Source: an archaeon
GTDB lineage: Archaea; Thermoproteota; Nitrososphaeria; Nitrososphaerales; Gagatemarchaeaceae
Assembly (NCBI GenBank): GCA_902812495.1
Contig: CADDZR010000005.1
Span: 1-64,000 of the forward strand
Length of the DNA: 64,000 bases
Direction of reading: 5' to 3'
Shown here: one piece after another, positions 1 to 7,853 of the stretch
Position numbering within the stretch: position 1 is the stretch's first letter
Layout: each line of letters opens with the position of its first letter
Translations under genes and position numbers: made by a program
The notes under the pieces: model-generated
Seen by the model: only the letters and a program-made list of their open reading frames with translations
Told to the model about the DNA's origin: nothing
Databases searched by the model: none

Positions 1-90
1 TGCCCCTACGTATCGCTTTGCGACAGGACGTCAGTCTCTGTTAGCTGCCTTTGTGGGGAGCACTCTGAATCCTTCGCTGCTTACAAGGCA

Positions 91-420
91 TTATTCATTA
101 GCCTGGTCGATTGATATACTCCTTGAGAGTGATGAGGCTTCCTTCCACTCCGAGAAGAAATTCTGGAGCACTGGTACAAGGGGAGAGGCGTAGTCAAGCC
201 TGAATATCCTTATCCTGTTAAACCTCTTCTCTTTAACGATTCCAGCCTTAACAAGGAAGGAGAGATGACTCGAGACTGTTGTGTGTGAAAGACCAGACTT
301 TTTTATTATCTCAGTTATGTTAAGTTCTCCATACTCCAAGAGTATCCCAATTATTTTTGACCTGCCGTATGAAGAGAAAAGCCTTTCAACCTCTAGCGTC
401 TGCGACAATTCCCCTTTCAA
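91..420 (-). CDS. ArsR-like winged-helix transcriptional regulator
   Basis: Small 109-residue DNA-binding protein. A winged helix-turn-helix spans about residues 15-75: the recognition-helix region reads GLSHTTVSSHLSFLVKAGIV, the classic ArsR/MarR-type pattern, followed by a basic wing (KEKRFNRIRIFRL). No metal-binding cysteines are present, so metal sensing is not supported. Its start lies inside the 3' end of the Orc1/Cdc6 gene (35 nt overlap, same strand), so the two are probably cotranscribed. The effector and targets cannot be read from the sequence. It could autoregulate the cdc6 unit, which is inference only. Confidence 0.8.
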   Translation of the reverse strand: MKGELSQTLEVERLFSSYGRSKIIGILLEYGELNITEIIKKSGLSHTTVSSHLSFLVKAGIVKEKRFNRIRIFRLDYASPLVPVLQNFFSEWKEASSLSRSISIDQANE

Positions 421-1555
421 GCTCCTCGATCAACTCTTTTGCTGGGACTATCGAGAGACCTATCAGTGTTGTCCTTCCTCGGATGCCCTTCCCTGAGAGC
501 TGTGTCTCTATTATTCCCTTCCTCGAGAGCTCTGTAACATCGTTCCACACTTGGGTGTGATGGTTTGGTGTTACGCCAAAGCTCTCGCAGAGGGCACTGT
601 ATGTCTTCTCAACCTCACCTATTGTAACGTATGGAGAGCTATTATTCTTTAGAAGGTTAGATATTGCCATAAGAAGGAATTTCTGGTGCTTTGTTAGATA
701 GTTCAGCTCCTCCTTTCTAAGCTGCGGCGGAAGTGATGCCCTTGCCTGCCTTACATGCTCTGGAAATACCCTTCCAGATCCCGATGCCTCTGCAAGCTTT
801 CCAGCCCTGTAGAGTATATCTATCGCGTACCTTGCGTCCCCGTACACACTTGCCATATCTGCAACAAGACGGATGCATTCCTCATCTATGCACCCCTCGT
901 TAAAGGCCTCAGTGCTCCTTGATAGAAGAATATCAAAAAGCTGCTCCGATGAGTAAGGCTCGAGGTAAACTGTGTTCCACTGGAGTGAGCTTATAGTGCT
1001 TAAGTCGAGAGTCCTTATGTAGTCGAGTGTCTTTGATATTAAAAGTGAGGAGAAGACTTGGTAGTTTCTCGTTACCTCCCTCATCCTTGTTATTGTGTAG
1101 AGGGATGAGGGCTCGGAATAAACAAGGGAATCTACCTCGTCAAAAACAACAACCATGTGTATTTTCTTTAAGGCAAGTTCAGATACAAGAACGTGCAGTA
1201 GCTCCTCAAAACCGTACCCCCTTGAAGGATAGTTCTGCCCCAGATAATTCAGTGCCCTGACAAGAACTGAGTGAAGTGTTCTGTCTATCCTGCAGTTAAC
1301 ATGCAAGAACTTGACAAAGCATCCGTAAAGCATTGCTTTTTTCTCCATCATATCCCCAAGCTTCCTTGCAAGCATTGTCTTCCCTGAGCCTACAGGACCG
1401 TAAAGCATCACATTCTGGCTTACCTTGAGCGGGTTCTCAAGAACGTCCTGGAAGTAAAGTTCGAGAAGCTTTAGGTGCTTGTCCCTGTGTGGTGTTTCCT
1501 TTGGGATGTACTCTGGGTAGAGTATTGTCTCATCCCTGAACACACCACCTCTCAT
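386..1555 (-). CDS. cdc6: Orc1/Cdc6 replication initiator AAA+ ATPase
   Basis: Archaeal origin-recognition and helicase-loading protein of 389 residues, usual length for the family. Walker A GPVGSGKT is at about residues 53-60 and Walker B VVVFDEVD at about 135-142. A sensor-2 segment (YGDARYAIDILYRAG) lies near residues 240-255, and the C-terminal third is a winged-helix DNA-binding domain. The start codon is preceded at a leaderless distance by a TATA-like element. It is divergent from the alcohol dehydrogenase gene and overlaps the downstream wHTH gene. Archaeal cdc6 genes often sit beside an origin, but I see no clear origin-recognition boxes in the short divergent spacer. Confidence 0.95.
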   Translation of the reverse strand: MRGGVFRDETILYPEYIPKETPHRDKHLKLLELYFQDVLENPLKVSQNVMLYGPVGSGKTMLARKLGDMMEKKAMLYGCFVKFLHVNCRIDRTLHSVLVRALNYLGQNYPSRGYGFEELLHVLVSELALKKIHMVVVFDEVDSLVYSEPSSLYTITRMREVTRNYQVFSSLLISKTLDYIRTLDLSTISSLQWNTVYLEPYSSEQLFDILLSRSTEAFNEGCIDEECIRLVADMASVYGDARYAIDILYRAGKLAEASGSGRVFPEHVRQARASLPPQLRKEELNYLTKHQKFLLMAISNLLKNNSSPYVTIGEVEKTYSALCESFGVTPNHHTQVWNDVTELSRKGIIETQLSGKGIRGRTTLIGLSIVPAKELIEELERGIVADARG

Positions 1556-1578
1556 TGATTCATGAAATGCGCTTCAAG

Positions 1579-1592
1579 GAATATATAACCAT
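1579..1592 (-). promoter_or_regulatory. TATA box for cdc6
   Basis: Read on the minus strand this is GGTTATATATTCC, centred about 30 nt upstream of the cdc6 start codon. That spacing predicts a transcript starting at or next to the initiation codon, i.e. leaderless, as is common in archaea. Assigned by motif and distance only. Confidence 0.55.
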
Positions 1593-1668
1593 GATTGTTC
1601 TCTATAGTTTATTCTTACAGGAGGGTGGAGTGAAAGTATTTTTAGTACGATATTCCCGAAGCAGAGCA

Positions 1669-2697
1669 ATGAAGGCTGTAAGATTCCATCAACACGGAGG
1701 CACAGAAGTTCTTCAATACGAGGAAGTTGAAGACCCGAAACCTAACAGGGGAGAAGTAGTTGTCAGGGTTAAAGCATGCGCCCTGAACCATCTTGACATA
1801 TGGGCAAGGAAGGGGCTGCCGAACGTGAAGATACCCCTTCCCCACATCTCTGGCTCTGACGTGGCTGGAACTGTTGAGTGGGTTCCTGAAGATGAGAATT
1901 CAATAAAAAAAGGAATGGATGTGATTGTCAGCCCTGGGCTTAGCTGCGGTAGGTGTGAAAAATGCTTATCTGGAATGGACAACCAATGCAGAAATTACTC
2001 GATACTTGGATACCAGGTTGACGGGGGGTATGCCGAGCTTGTGAAGGTGCCTGTCCAGAACATAGTTGAGAAGCCTGAGAATCTTAGCTATGTTGAGGCC
2101 GCATCCTTCCCTCTTGTCTTCCTTACAGCACACCACATGCTCGTTCGGAGGGCGGGTATCCAGGCCGGGGAGTATGTTCTCGTTCTTGCTGCAGGGTCAG
2201 GAGTCGGTGTTGCAGCCATACAGATTGCAAAGCTTTACAATGCATATGTTATAGCAACAGCAGGAGATGAGGAGAAGATGAGGAAGGCAGAAAAGCTTGG
2301 AGCAGACTTCACTATAAACCATTACAAAGAAGATGTGGTTGAGAGCGTGAAGAAGATAACGGGGAAAAGAGGTGCTGATATTGTTGTGGAGCACGTTGGG
2401 AAGGCAACATGGGAAAAAAGCATAAGGGCATGCGCAACTGGTGGAAGGATTGTAACGTGTGGTGCCACTACAGGTCACGATGCAGTAACAGACCTGAGGT
2501 ATGTATTCAATAGGGAGATATCGATCCTTGGAAGCTACATGGGAGGCAAATCTGAACTTCTCAGGGTTGTCGAACTTTTCAGGAAAGGGAAGCTAAAGCC
2601 TGTTGTGGACAGTGTATTCAAGCTTTCAGATGCCGCACTTGCCCAGAGGAGAATGGAGGAAAGTGCCCACTTTGGAAAGATAGTACTCCAACCCTAG
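1669..2697 (+). CDS. MDR-family zinc-binding alcohol dehydrogenase / quinone oxidoreductase
   Basis: Medium-chain dehydrogenase/reductase, 342 residues from the chosen ATG (MKAVRFHQHG), which matches the family N-terminus; an upstream in-frame start would add about 38 residues of unlikely sequence. The structural zinc site is intact with cysteines near residues 93, 96, 99 and 107 (CGRCEKC...C). The GroES-like half is followed by a Rossmann fold with LAAGSGVGVAAIQIAK around residues 173-188. The usual catalytic-zinc cysteine position reads ALNHLD, as in quinone-oxidoreductase-like members, so the exact substrate is open. It ends with a 4 nt convergent overlap with the next gene. Confidence 0.88.
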   Translation: MKAVRFHQHGGTEVLQYEEVEDPKPNRGEVVVRVKACALNHLDIWARKGLPNVKIPLPHISGSDVAGTVEWVPEDENSIKKGMDVIVSPGLSCGRCEKCLSGMDNQCRNYSILGYQVDGGYAELVKVPVQNIVEKPENLSYVEAASFPLVFLTAHHMLVRRAGIQAGEYVLVLAAGSGVGVAAIQIAKLYNAYVIATAGDEEKMRKAEKLGADFTINHYKEDVVESVKKITGKRGADIVVEHVGKATWEKSIRACATGGRIVTCGATTGHDAVTDLRYVFNREISILGSYMGGKSELLRVVELFRKGKLKPVVDSVFKLSDAALAQRRMEESAHFGKIVLQP

Positions 2698-3263
2698 GAA
2701 ACAATTATCTCAGCAAACTTTGATTTTGATTCGACACTCCCTTTCTCTATGAAGCTTCTTCTGAACCATTTGACCCTTGCATCTATGTACAACTTGTGAT
2801 TCCCCCTTCCAAGTACCGAGGAACTAATTCTGAACTTACCCTCGAAGTCAAACATCCTTGATTTTGCATCGTCAACACCTGTAGGTATTATAGGCGCGCC
2901 ACCATCCTCCGGCACAATCATAGTCCATATCCTGTAGGGCAGGTCTGGGTCCCTGCTCCAATAGAATGTTGCCTTCCTGACCCTCTTTCCTGTTTCTGCA
3001 ACCTTCCTCGACCCAAACACCGTCCTTTCCCTGAGCTCAACATAGTAGTGTAGCCTTATGAACTTGTCATAGTCCTCCCATGCAATAGTCCATACATCCG
3101 GTCTAAAAGCTTCCCTCAAGCCACCCTTCAGCCTGAATGAGTAAGAGAGAACTATGTCCTCGTCGAGTGAATAGTTGTTCCTTTCAGGAATAAGCAGTAC
3201 ATTTGTTATTGCGGTTTCTTGCCAGCTGTACTCTGACCTCCTGTCCTTTAGTGGCATATGCAA
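2694..3263 (-). CDS. conserved hypothetical protein, probably beta-rich
   Basis: 189 residues, not recognised as a characterised family. No signal peptide or membrane segment. Alternating hydrophobic/polar strands with many aromatic residues (for example DVWTIAWEDYDKFIRLHYYV and PYRIWTMIVPEDGG) suggest a beta-sandwich. It is a single gene, convergent with the dehydrogenase (4 nt overlap) and divergent from the large wHTH regulator downstream. Codon use matches its neighbours, arguing for a native gene. Function unknown. Confidence 0.7.
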   Translation of the reverse strand: MHMPLKDRRSEYSWQETAITNVLLIPERNNYSLDEDIVLSYSFRLKGGLREAFRPDVWTIAWEDYDKFIRLHYYVELRERTVFGSRKVAETGKRVRKATFYWSRDPDLPYRIWTMIVPEDGGAPIIPTGVDDAKSRMFDFEGKFRISSSVLGRGNHKLYIDARVKWFRRSFIEKGSVESKSKFAEIIVS

Positions 3264-3371
3264 CCCCGGAGTTGGAGGTGCTTAAATCTTCAGCTTTAAT
3301 TTATTTTGGATTGCATAGATTTAATAACCAAATTTTAGCCGTAGCTAGCGCTCACGGGTGGGTTTTGGTAA

Positions 3372-4514
3372 ATGTCCATGCTTAAAAGCGAGACGAGAGA
3401 GGAATCGAACAGGCAGACAGTAAAACTCGTGAAGCTGCTGACGGAGATCGGACCAGACATTGCGGAGATAGCGAGGAGGCTCGGAATATTTAAGGAGTCT
3501 TTAAGATACAAGTACAAAGAAAAGATACTGAAAAAGGGTTTTTCCGTACACGCAAATGTTAATCATGAAGCTCTTGGCCTTAATAGGGAGATATACGTTG
3601 TAGAGATAGATGAGTGTTACAGAGAGTATGTAAACGTAATACTTTCAGCAATGAACAAAATGTGCTACCTTGTTGGTTTCTCAAAAACGTTACCTGACGG
3701 AAGATACATACTTCATGAAAGTGTTCCGCAAGAGTACAGCGAGGAGATTAACAGCCTCTTTCTAAGGCTGAAGGAAGAGGGTTTCTTCAGGAGGCTTGAT
3801 AGGTACAGGTTTGACTGGGTAAGACATGTACCTATGAGAGGTGAATACTACGATTTTGACACTGGAAGGTGGAATTTTGACTGGCTTTCTCTTCCTGAAC
3901 CTAGCAGCATTTTAAGCTTCACAAAGAGCGGAAAGGTAAGGTTCGACTATTCCGACTTACTTATAATTAAAGAGCTGCAGATAGACGCGAATAAGAAACT
4001 TGTTGAAGTTTCCAAGAAGACAGGGATAAACTACAAAAAGCTTGCATGGCATTACAACAAACATGTTCTCGGAGGCAATCTTATTACTGGATACAGGATT
4101 AATTGGCTTGGTACGAGGTACGACTACAAGCTTGAAAGGGCCCTCCACAGGAAGCACAGGTATGTTATATCGGATATTCTTGTAAGGGATCCAACAGAAG
4201 AAGAAAAGATGAAGTTATATGCAGGAATAGATAGGCTCCCATTTGTCTGGGGTTATGCATCTGGTGTTGACTTCTTCTGCGAAGTTGCAATACCGACAGA
4301 TATGTTTGTTGAAACCTTGCAGTATATCGAGAGATGCACAAGCCACATTAAGGAAAAGGTGAATTTCTTTATAGTTGACCAGACAAACTCCTTGAGTTTT
4401 ACAATACCGTATACCCTCTACGACCAGGAGAGAGCTGGATGGGTGCTGGATAGTGGGAAGGTTCTTGAAGCTTTCAGGAACGTTCTCTTAAAAATAAGAG
4501 GAGGTTCAGCGTAG
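3372..4514 (+). CDS. large transcriptional regulator with two helix-turn-helix segments
   Basis: 380-residue probable DNA-binding regulator. One HTH lies near the N-terminus (IAEIARRLGIFKESLRYKYK, residues about 35-54), a second in the middle (LVEVSKKTGINYKKLAWHY, about residues 210-228). Each is followed by a region resembling the ligand-binding or dimerisation part of Lrp/AsnC-like proteins, so the protein looks like a tandem duplication of an Lrp-type unit. Such double-HTH proteins occur widely in thaumarchaeal genomes without a defined target. Transcribed alone; the minus-strand 40-residue gene follows convergently. Effector unknown. Confidence 0.75.
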   Translation: MSMLKSETREESNRQTVKLVKLLTEIGPDIAEIARRLGIFKESLRYKYKEKILKKGFSVHANVNHEALGLNREIYVVEIDECYREYVNVILSAMNKMCYLVGFSKTLPDGRYILHESVPQEYSEEINSLFLRLKEEGFFRRLDRYRFDWVRHVPMRGEYYDFDTGRWNFDWLSLPEPSSILSFTKSGKVRFDYSDLLIIKELQIDANKKLVEVSKKTGINYKKLAWHYNKHVLGGNLITGYRINWLGTRYDYKLERALHRKHRYVISDILVRDPTEEEKMKLYAGIDRLPFVWGYASGVDFFCEVAIPTDMFVETLQYIERCTSHIKEKVNFFIVDQTNSLSFTIPYTLYDQERAGWVLDSGKVLEAFRNVLLKIRGGSA

Positions 4515-4517
4515 TTT

Positions 4518-4640
4518 TCAGCTGAACCCTGCGCCATTTATTGGTTCCAGCGGTGTTATTTTAATTCCAAGTGCCGGTAGTAACAGCCCCAGACCTGCGA
4601 GTGCTAGCATTCCGTACCTTATCTTTTCTTCCATTGTCAT
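4518..4640 (-). CDS. 40-residue single-pass membrane miniprotein
   Basis: A short ORF with a hydrophilic charged N-terminus (MTMEEKIRYG), one hydrophobic helix (MLALAGLGLLLPALGIKI, residues 11-28) and a short polar tail (TPLEPINGAGFS). Start may be the first or second ATG two codons apart. It occupies the gap between the wHTH regulator and the VIT1-like gene on the opposite strand, where nothing else is coded. The organisation charged N-terminus, one helix, short tail is typical of conserved small archaeal membrane proteins, but no homolog can be checked here. Function unknown. Confidence 0.5.
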   Translation of the reverse strand: MTMEEKIRYGMLALAGLGLLLPALGIKITPLEPINGAGFS

Positions 4641-4770
4641 GATGTCTATACCCAAGGAAATACTCAGATTTAAGAATGAGCAAATGCATATAAACGACTC
4701 TAGTTTTTATGCAAATTCTAAAGTTTCCAAAATATACATAAATAGAAGAAAACGTGAAGGTTAAACTAAA

Positions 4771-5478
4771 GTGAAAGCTTATACAGAAAAACATCCCCAT
4801 CAAAGGGGAAGGAGTATACTGGACAGGGTTGTTCTTGGAGGTAGCGATGGAATAATAGAGAGTCTCGCGGCAACATCAGCACTGAACGGCGTGCAGACAA
4901 TAAGCTACAGCACAATAATAGTTGCTGGTTTTGCATTTGCAGTTGCTGGTTCCGTTGCCATGTTCTTCAGCAGCTATCTTTCCAGAAAGAGCGAGCTCGA
5001 CAGCCTTAGGATAGATGTGGAGAGGGAGAGGTTTGAGATAGAAACAGAGCCCGAGGAAGAAAAGATGGAACTTTCTGAGCTTCTGAAGAAGGAAGGGTAC
5101 ACTGATGAAGAGGTTGGTATGATCCTGAACAGGCTTGAGAAAGACAAGGAGATGTGGCTTAGGGCACAGCTGAGACATGAGCTGCACATGCATATGGAGG
5201 AGCTCGAACGTGACCCCCTTGCAAAGGCTTTACCCGCTGGGCTTTCATTTCTTATATTTGCACTTGTTCCAATTCTTCCTTACTTCCTTGGACTCGAGAG
5301 GCTTCTTTCACTTGCTGTATCCGTTTGCTTCTCTGTGCTTGCACTCTTTGTACTTGGATCAACAAAGCTTTTCACTTTAGAACATTTTAACTTGAAAAGG
5401 GGGCTTGAATCCTCATTTATCGGTGCTGTTGCAGCCCTTCTTCTTTATATTGTAGGAAGGATTATCTCGCCTGGTTAG
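4771..5478 (+). CDS. VIT1/CCC1-family iron or manganese transporter
   Basis: 235 residues from a GTG start. The N-terminal signature VLGGSDGIIESLAATSAL is the characteristic first transmembrane segment of the VIT1/CCC1 family of vacuolar-type Fe2+/Mn2+ transporters. About five membrane helices are visible (around residues 25-45, 50-70, 150-172, 178-198, 210-230), with a long charged cytosolic helix between (about 75-140, rich in E and K), matching the family's metal-binding helical insert. In archaea these proteins move or store Fe/Mn. First of three consecutive plus-strand membrane-protein genes (22 nt gap to the next). Confidence 0.85.
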   Translation: MKAYTEKHPHQRGRSILDRVVLGGSDGIIESLAATSALNGVQTISYSTIIVAGFAFAVAGSVAMFFSSYLSRKSELDSLRIDVERERFEIETEPEEEKMELSELLKKEGYTDEEVGMILNRLEKDKEMWLRAQLRHELHMHMEELERDPLAKALPAGLSFLIFALVPILPYFLGLERLLSLAVSVCFSVLALFVLGSTKLFTLEHFNLKRGLESSFIGAVAALLLYIVGRIISPG

Positions 5479-5500
5479 GGAAGTTTAGAGGTAGGTAGCC

Positions 5501-6121
5501 ATGATGGAGTTGCTGGAAAGAAGGAGAACAGCAGCATACCTAGTTGCCTTTCTTGTTGAAATAGCCATATTCTTTATTGCTATATCCTACCCAGTACCTA
5601 GCAATAGGCTTCCTGAGCTCCAGCAGGAAGCAAGGAACATAACAAGCTACGCCCAGACGTCTGGCGGATTTGGACTTGTTGGCATAATCTTTGGAAATAA
5701 CATCAGAGTAGCACTTCTCGAGATGATCCCTGTATACGGAATCATAGTGTTTGCGGGTGTTATGTTCGAGACAGGGCAGGTACTGCAGGTAGCATCTTAC
5801 TCAACAGGTGTTCCTGGTTTAATTGTAGGGATGGCTCTTTTCTTATTTCCTTTCGCATTTGTGGAGCTCTTCTCATATGCAATAGCTGTGGCCTCGGGCA
5901 ACATGCTTGTTTTCTCAGCCCTGAGAGGAAGACTCCGCAAGGAAATAAGGGTATACGTGCTTGAGGCAATCTCAGTTGTCTTGCTTTTATTCCTCGCAGC
6001 ATCTATGGAAACGCTTACAATCATGGACTGGAGAATAGGACTTGTGCTCTGGCTCCCTGTTATCATGGCAATTGTCTGGCTTGCCATTTACAGGTCAAGA
6101 ATGCACAAGACTTTTATTTGA
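5501..6121 (+). CDS. SpoIIM/DUF95-family integral membrane protein
   Basis: 206 residues with about five membrane helices. The layout matches the SpoIIM-like (stage II sporulation protein M, DUF95) family found in many non-sporulating archaea: an N-terminal helix, a short external loop, then FGNNIRVALLEMIPVYGI, where the FxNN motif is characteristic. In archaea the role is unknown; the name is historical. Spacing of 22 nt after the VIT1-like gene and 21 nt before the ECF component suggests cotranscription. Confidence 0.75.
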   Translation: MMELLERRRTAAYLVAFLVEIAIFFIAISYPVPSNRLPELQQEARNITSYAQTSGGFGLVGIIFGNNIRVALLEMIPVYGIIVFAGVMFETGQVLQVASYSTGVPGLIVGMALFLFPFAFVELFSYAIAVASGNMLVFSALRGRLRKEIRVYVLEAISVVLLLFLAASMETLTIMDWRIGLVLWLPVIMAIVWLAIYRSRMHKTFI

Positions 6122-6142
6122 GTTCATGGCGTTAGTGTAGCA

Positions 6143-6907
6143 ATGCCATCGACAAGAAGGCTCGCTTCTGTTGCAGTCTTTACAGCGCTTGTTTTTGTTT
6201 GCACGATAGCCTTTAACTTCAGCATACCTGCAACCCAAGGGTACTTCAACATAGGCGAGGTCATGATCTACACAACCGCTCTACTCATGGGGCCATACAT
6301 AGGTGCAGTTGCAGGTGGCCTGGGCTCAGCACTTTCTGATGAGATATTGGCACCACAGTATGCTCCAGGAACACTCGTCATAAAGGCGCTGGAGGGTTTC
6401 ATTGTAGGAATGCTTGCCACAAGGGTGTTTGTGAGGATGTCGAGCAAAGCGTGGAAGGCTGCAAGCCTTGCATGTGGTGCTTTCTTTGCATTTCTTGTTG
6501 GCTTTATTGGAAGAACGTACTTAACTGGTTCCTATTCCTTCATAATAGGATTTAACGTTGGGCCGCAAGCACAGATTTCCTTTGTACTGCCTGAATTGTT
6601 CTGGTACGTGGTTGCGGCTGTCACATTTGCCCTGATAGTTTATGCTTCTCTTTCTGCAAGCGAGAGGGTCGGATGGACTGTTCTTTCAGCGACGCTTGGA
6701 GGGATGGAGATGGTGCTTGGATATTTTCTATACGAAAGTATTGGGCTACAGCTCGGATACGCAAGTGCACTTGTTGAGGTACCCTACAACATAGGACAGG
6801 TTGTGGTTGGTGTGCTTGTTGCTGTTCCGCTTGCCGCAGCTGTGAAAAGAATAACAAGAGGGATGAGCATACCTGTCGCAACTGAAACAAGGAAAGCTTC
6901 CCCTTAG
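6143..6907 (+). CDS. ECF-type transporter substrate-binding (S) component
   Basis: 254 residues with six or more hydrophobic helices. The N-terminus (RRLASVAVFTALVFVCTIAF, then GYFNIGEVMIYTTALLMGP and GGLGSALSDEIL) has the S-component pattern of energy-coupling-factor vitamin transporters: an early Ala-rich interaction helix and a loop ending in GxGxxxxDxL. The ATPase and EcfT subunits are not nearby, as is usual for group II ECF systems. The substrate cannot be read from sequence. Its 3' end overlaps the presumed start of the AIR-synthase-like gene. Confidence 0.75.
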   Translation: MPSTRRLASVAVFTALVFVCTIAFNFSIPATQGYFNIGEVMIYTTALLMGPYIGAVAGGLGSALSDEILAPQYAPGTLVIKALEGFIVGMLATRVFVRMSSKAWKAASLACGAFFAFLVGFIGRTYLTGSYSFIIGFNVGPQAQISFVLPELFWYVVAAVTFALIVYASLSASERVGWTVLSATLGGMEMVLGYFLYESIGLQLGYASALVEVPYNIGQVVVGVLVAVPLAAAVKRITRGMSIPVATETRKASP

Positions 6908-7853
6908 AGTTCTCAGGAAACTTCTGCGGTACTCCGGTGCAGAATCAAGAAGGGTAGTTATTGGGCCAAGAACGGGCGTTGACTTCGCTGTCGTAAAATT
7001 AGCTGGTTACTTCCTCATCACTTCCTCCGACCCTGTAACTGGAACCGATAGGGAAGCTGGTTGGTATGCAATTAACGTTAGCTGTAACGATGTCGCAACA
7101 AGCGGGAACAGGCCGGAGTTTGCAGAGACAGTTATTCTGATGCCAGAGGGCACTTCCGAGAAAGAGCTGGAAGAAATTTTTACCTCAGCTGATATGGCAT
7201 GCAAGAAGATCGGTGTATCGATCGTGGGTGGGCACACGGAAATTACTCCAGGCCTGAGCAGACCTATAGTGATGTGCACGTCTTTTTGTTTCGCAAGGAA
7301 TTATATTGCTTCTACGATGGCAAACGCAGGAGAAAGCATATTGATGACAAAGGCAGCAGCCCTCGAAGGTACGTCGATACTTGCTGGGCTAGAGAATATC
7401 AAAAACGTAGTTGGGGCAAAACAAGCAAAAAAGGCTGAATCATTCATGTCTGAGCTAAGTATAGTGGACGAAGCTGTTGAAGCTGCTTCAACAGGGTACG
7501 TAAGTGCGATGCACGATTGCACTGAGGGAGGGGTGCTTGGAGCTGTCTTCGAGATGGCAGAAGCATCTGGTCTTGGCTTTGTACTTTACAGAGAAAACGT
7601 GCCCCTTAGAAGGGAGACTGTCGAGATCTGCAGGATACTCAACATAGATCCACTCAAACTAATTTCATCAGGTTCACTTCTAATCTCTACGTCTCATCCT
7701 GAAGATGTGAGTAAAAAGCTCTCGAAAATATGTGAATGCGCTGTAATTGGAAGGTTCACAAAGGAAGACAGGATACTTGTCGAGAATGGAAGGAAAAAAG
7801 TTATCAGGGAACCTCCTCAGGATGAACTCTGGAGGGTCCTATCCAGAGCCTGA
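6882..7853 (+). CDS. AIR-synthase (PurM/HypE/ThiL-like) family protein, start codon non-canonical
   Basis: The frame is open from the TGA at 6864 and the family N-terminus begins around 6882 (LKQGKLPLRVLRKLL), giving about 323 residues, the family's usual size. The first ATG (7140) would remove the ATP-binding strand (VVIGPRTGVDFAVVK) and the SSDPVTG and CNDVATSGNRP motifs that bind ATP and metal in HypE/ThiL/SelD-like enzymes. No ATG, GTG or TTG exists in frame before these motifs, only CTG at 6873 and 6882. Downstream motifs GGHTEITPG and MHDCTEGG are intact. HypE proper ends in a conserved Pro-Arg-Ile-Cys tail, absent here, so this is a paralog of unknown substrate. Convergent with topoisomerase IB (15 nt overlap). 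Confidence 0.75.
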   Translation: MKQGKLPLRVLRKLLRYSGAESRRVVIGPRTGVDFAVVKLAGYFLITSSDPVTGTDREAGWYAINVSCNDVATSGNRPEFAETVILMPEGTSEKELEEIFTSADMACKKIGVSIVGGHTEITPGLSRPIVMCTSFCFARNYIASTMANAGESILMTKAAALEGTSILAGLENIKNVVGAKQAKKAESFMSELSIVDEAVEAASTGYVSAMHDCTEGGVLGAVFEMAEASGLGFVLYRENVPLRRETVEICRILNIDPLKLISSGSLLISTSHPEDVSKKLSKICECAVIGRFTKEDRILVENGRKKVIREPPQDELWRVLSRA

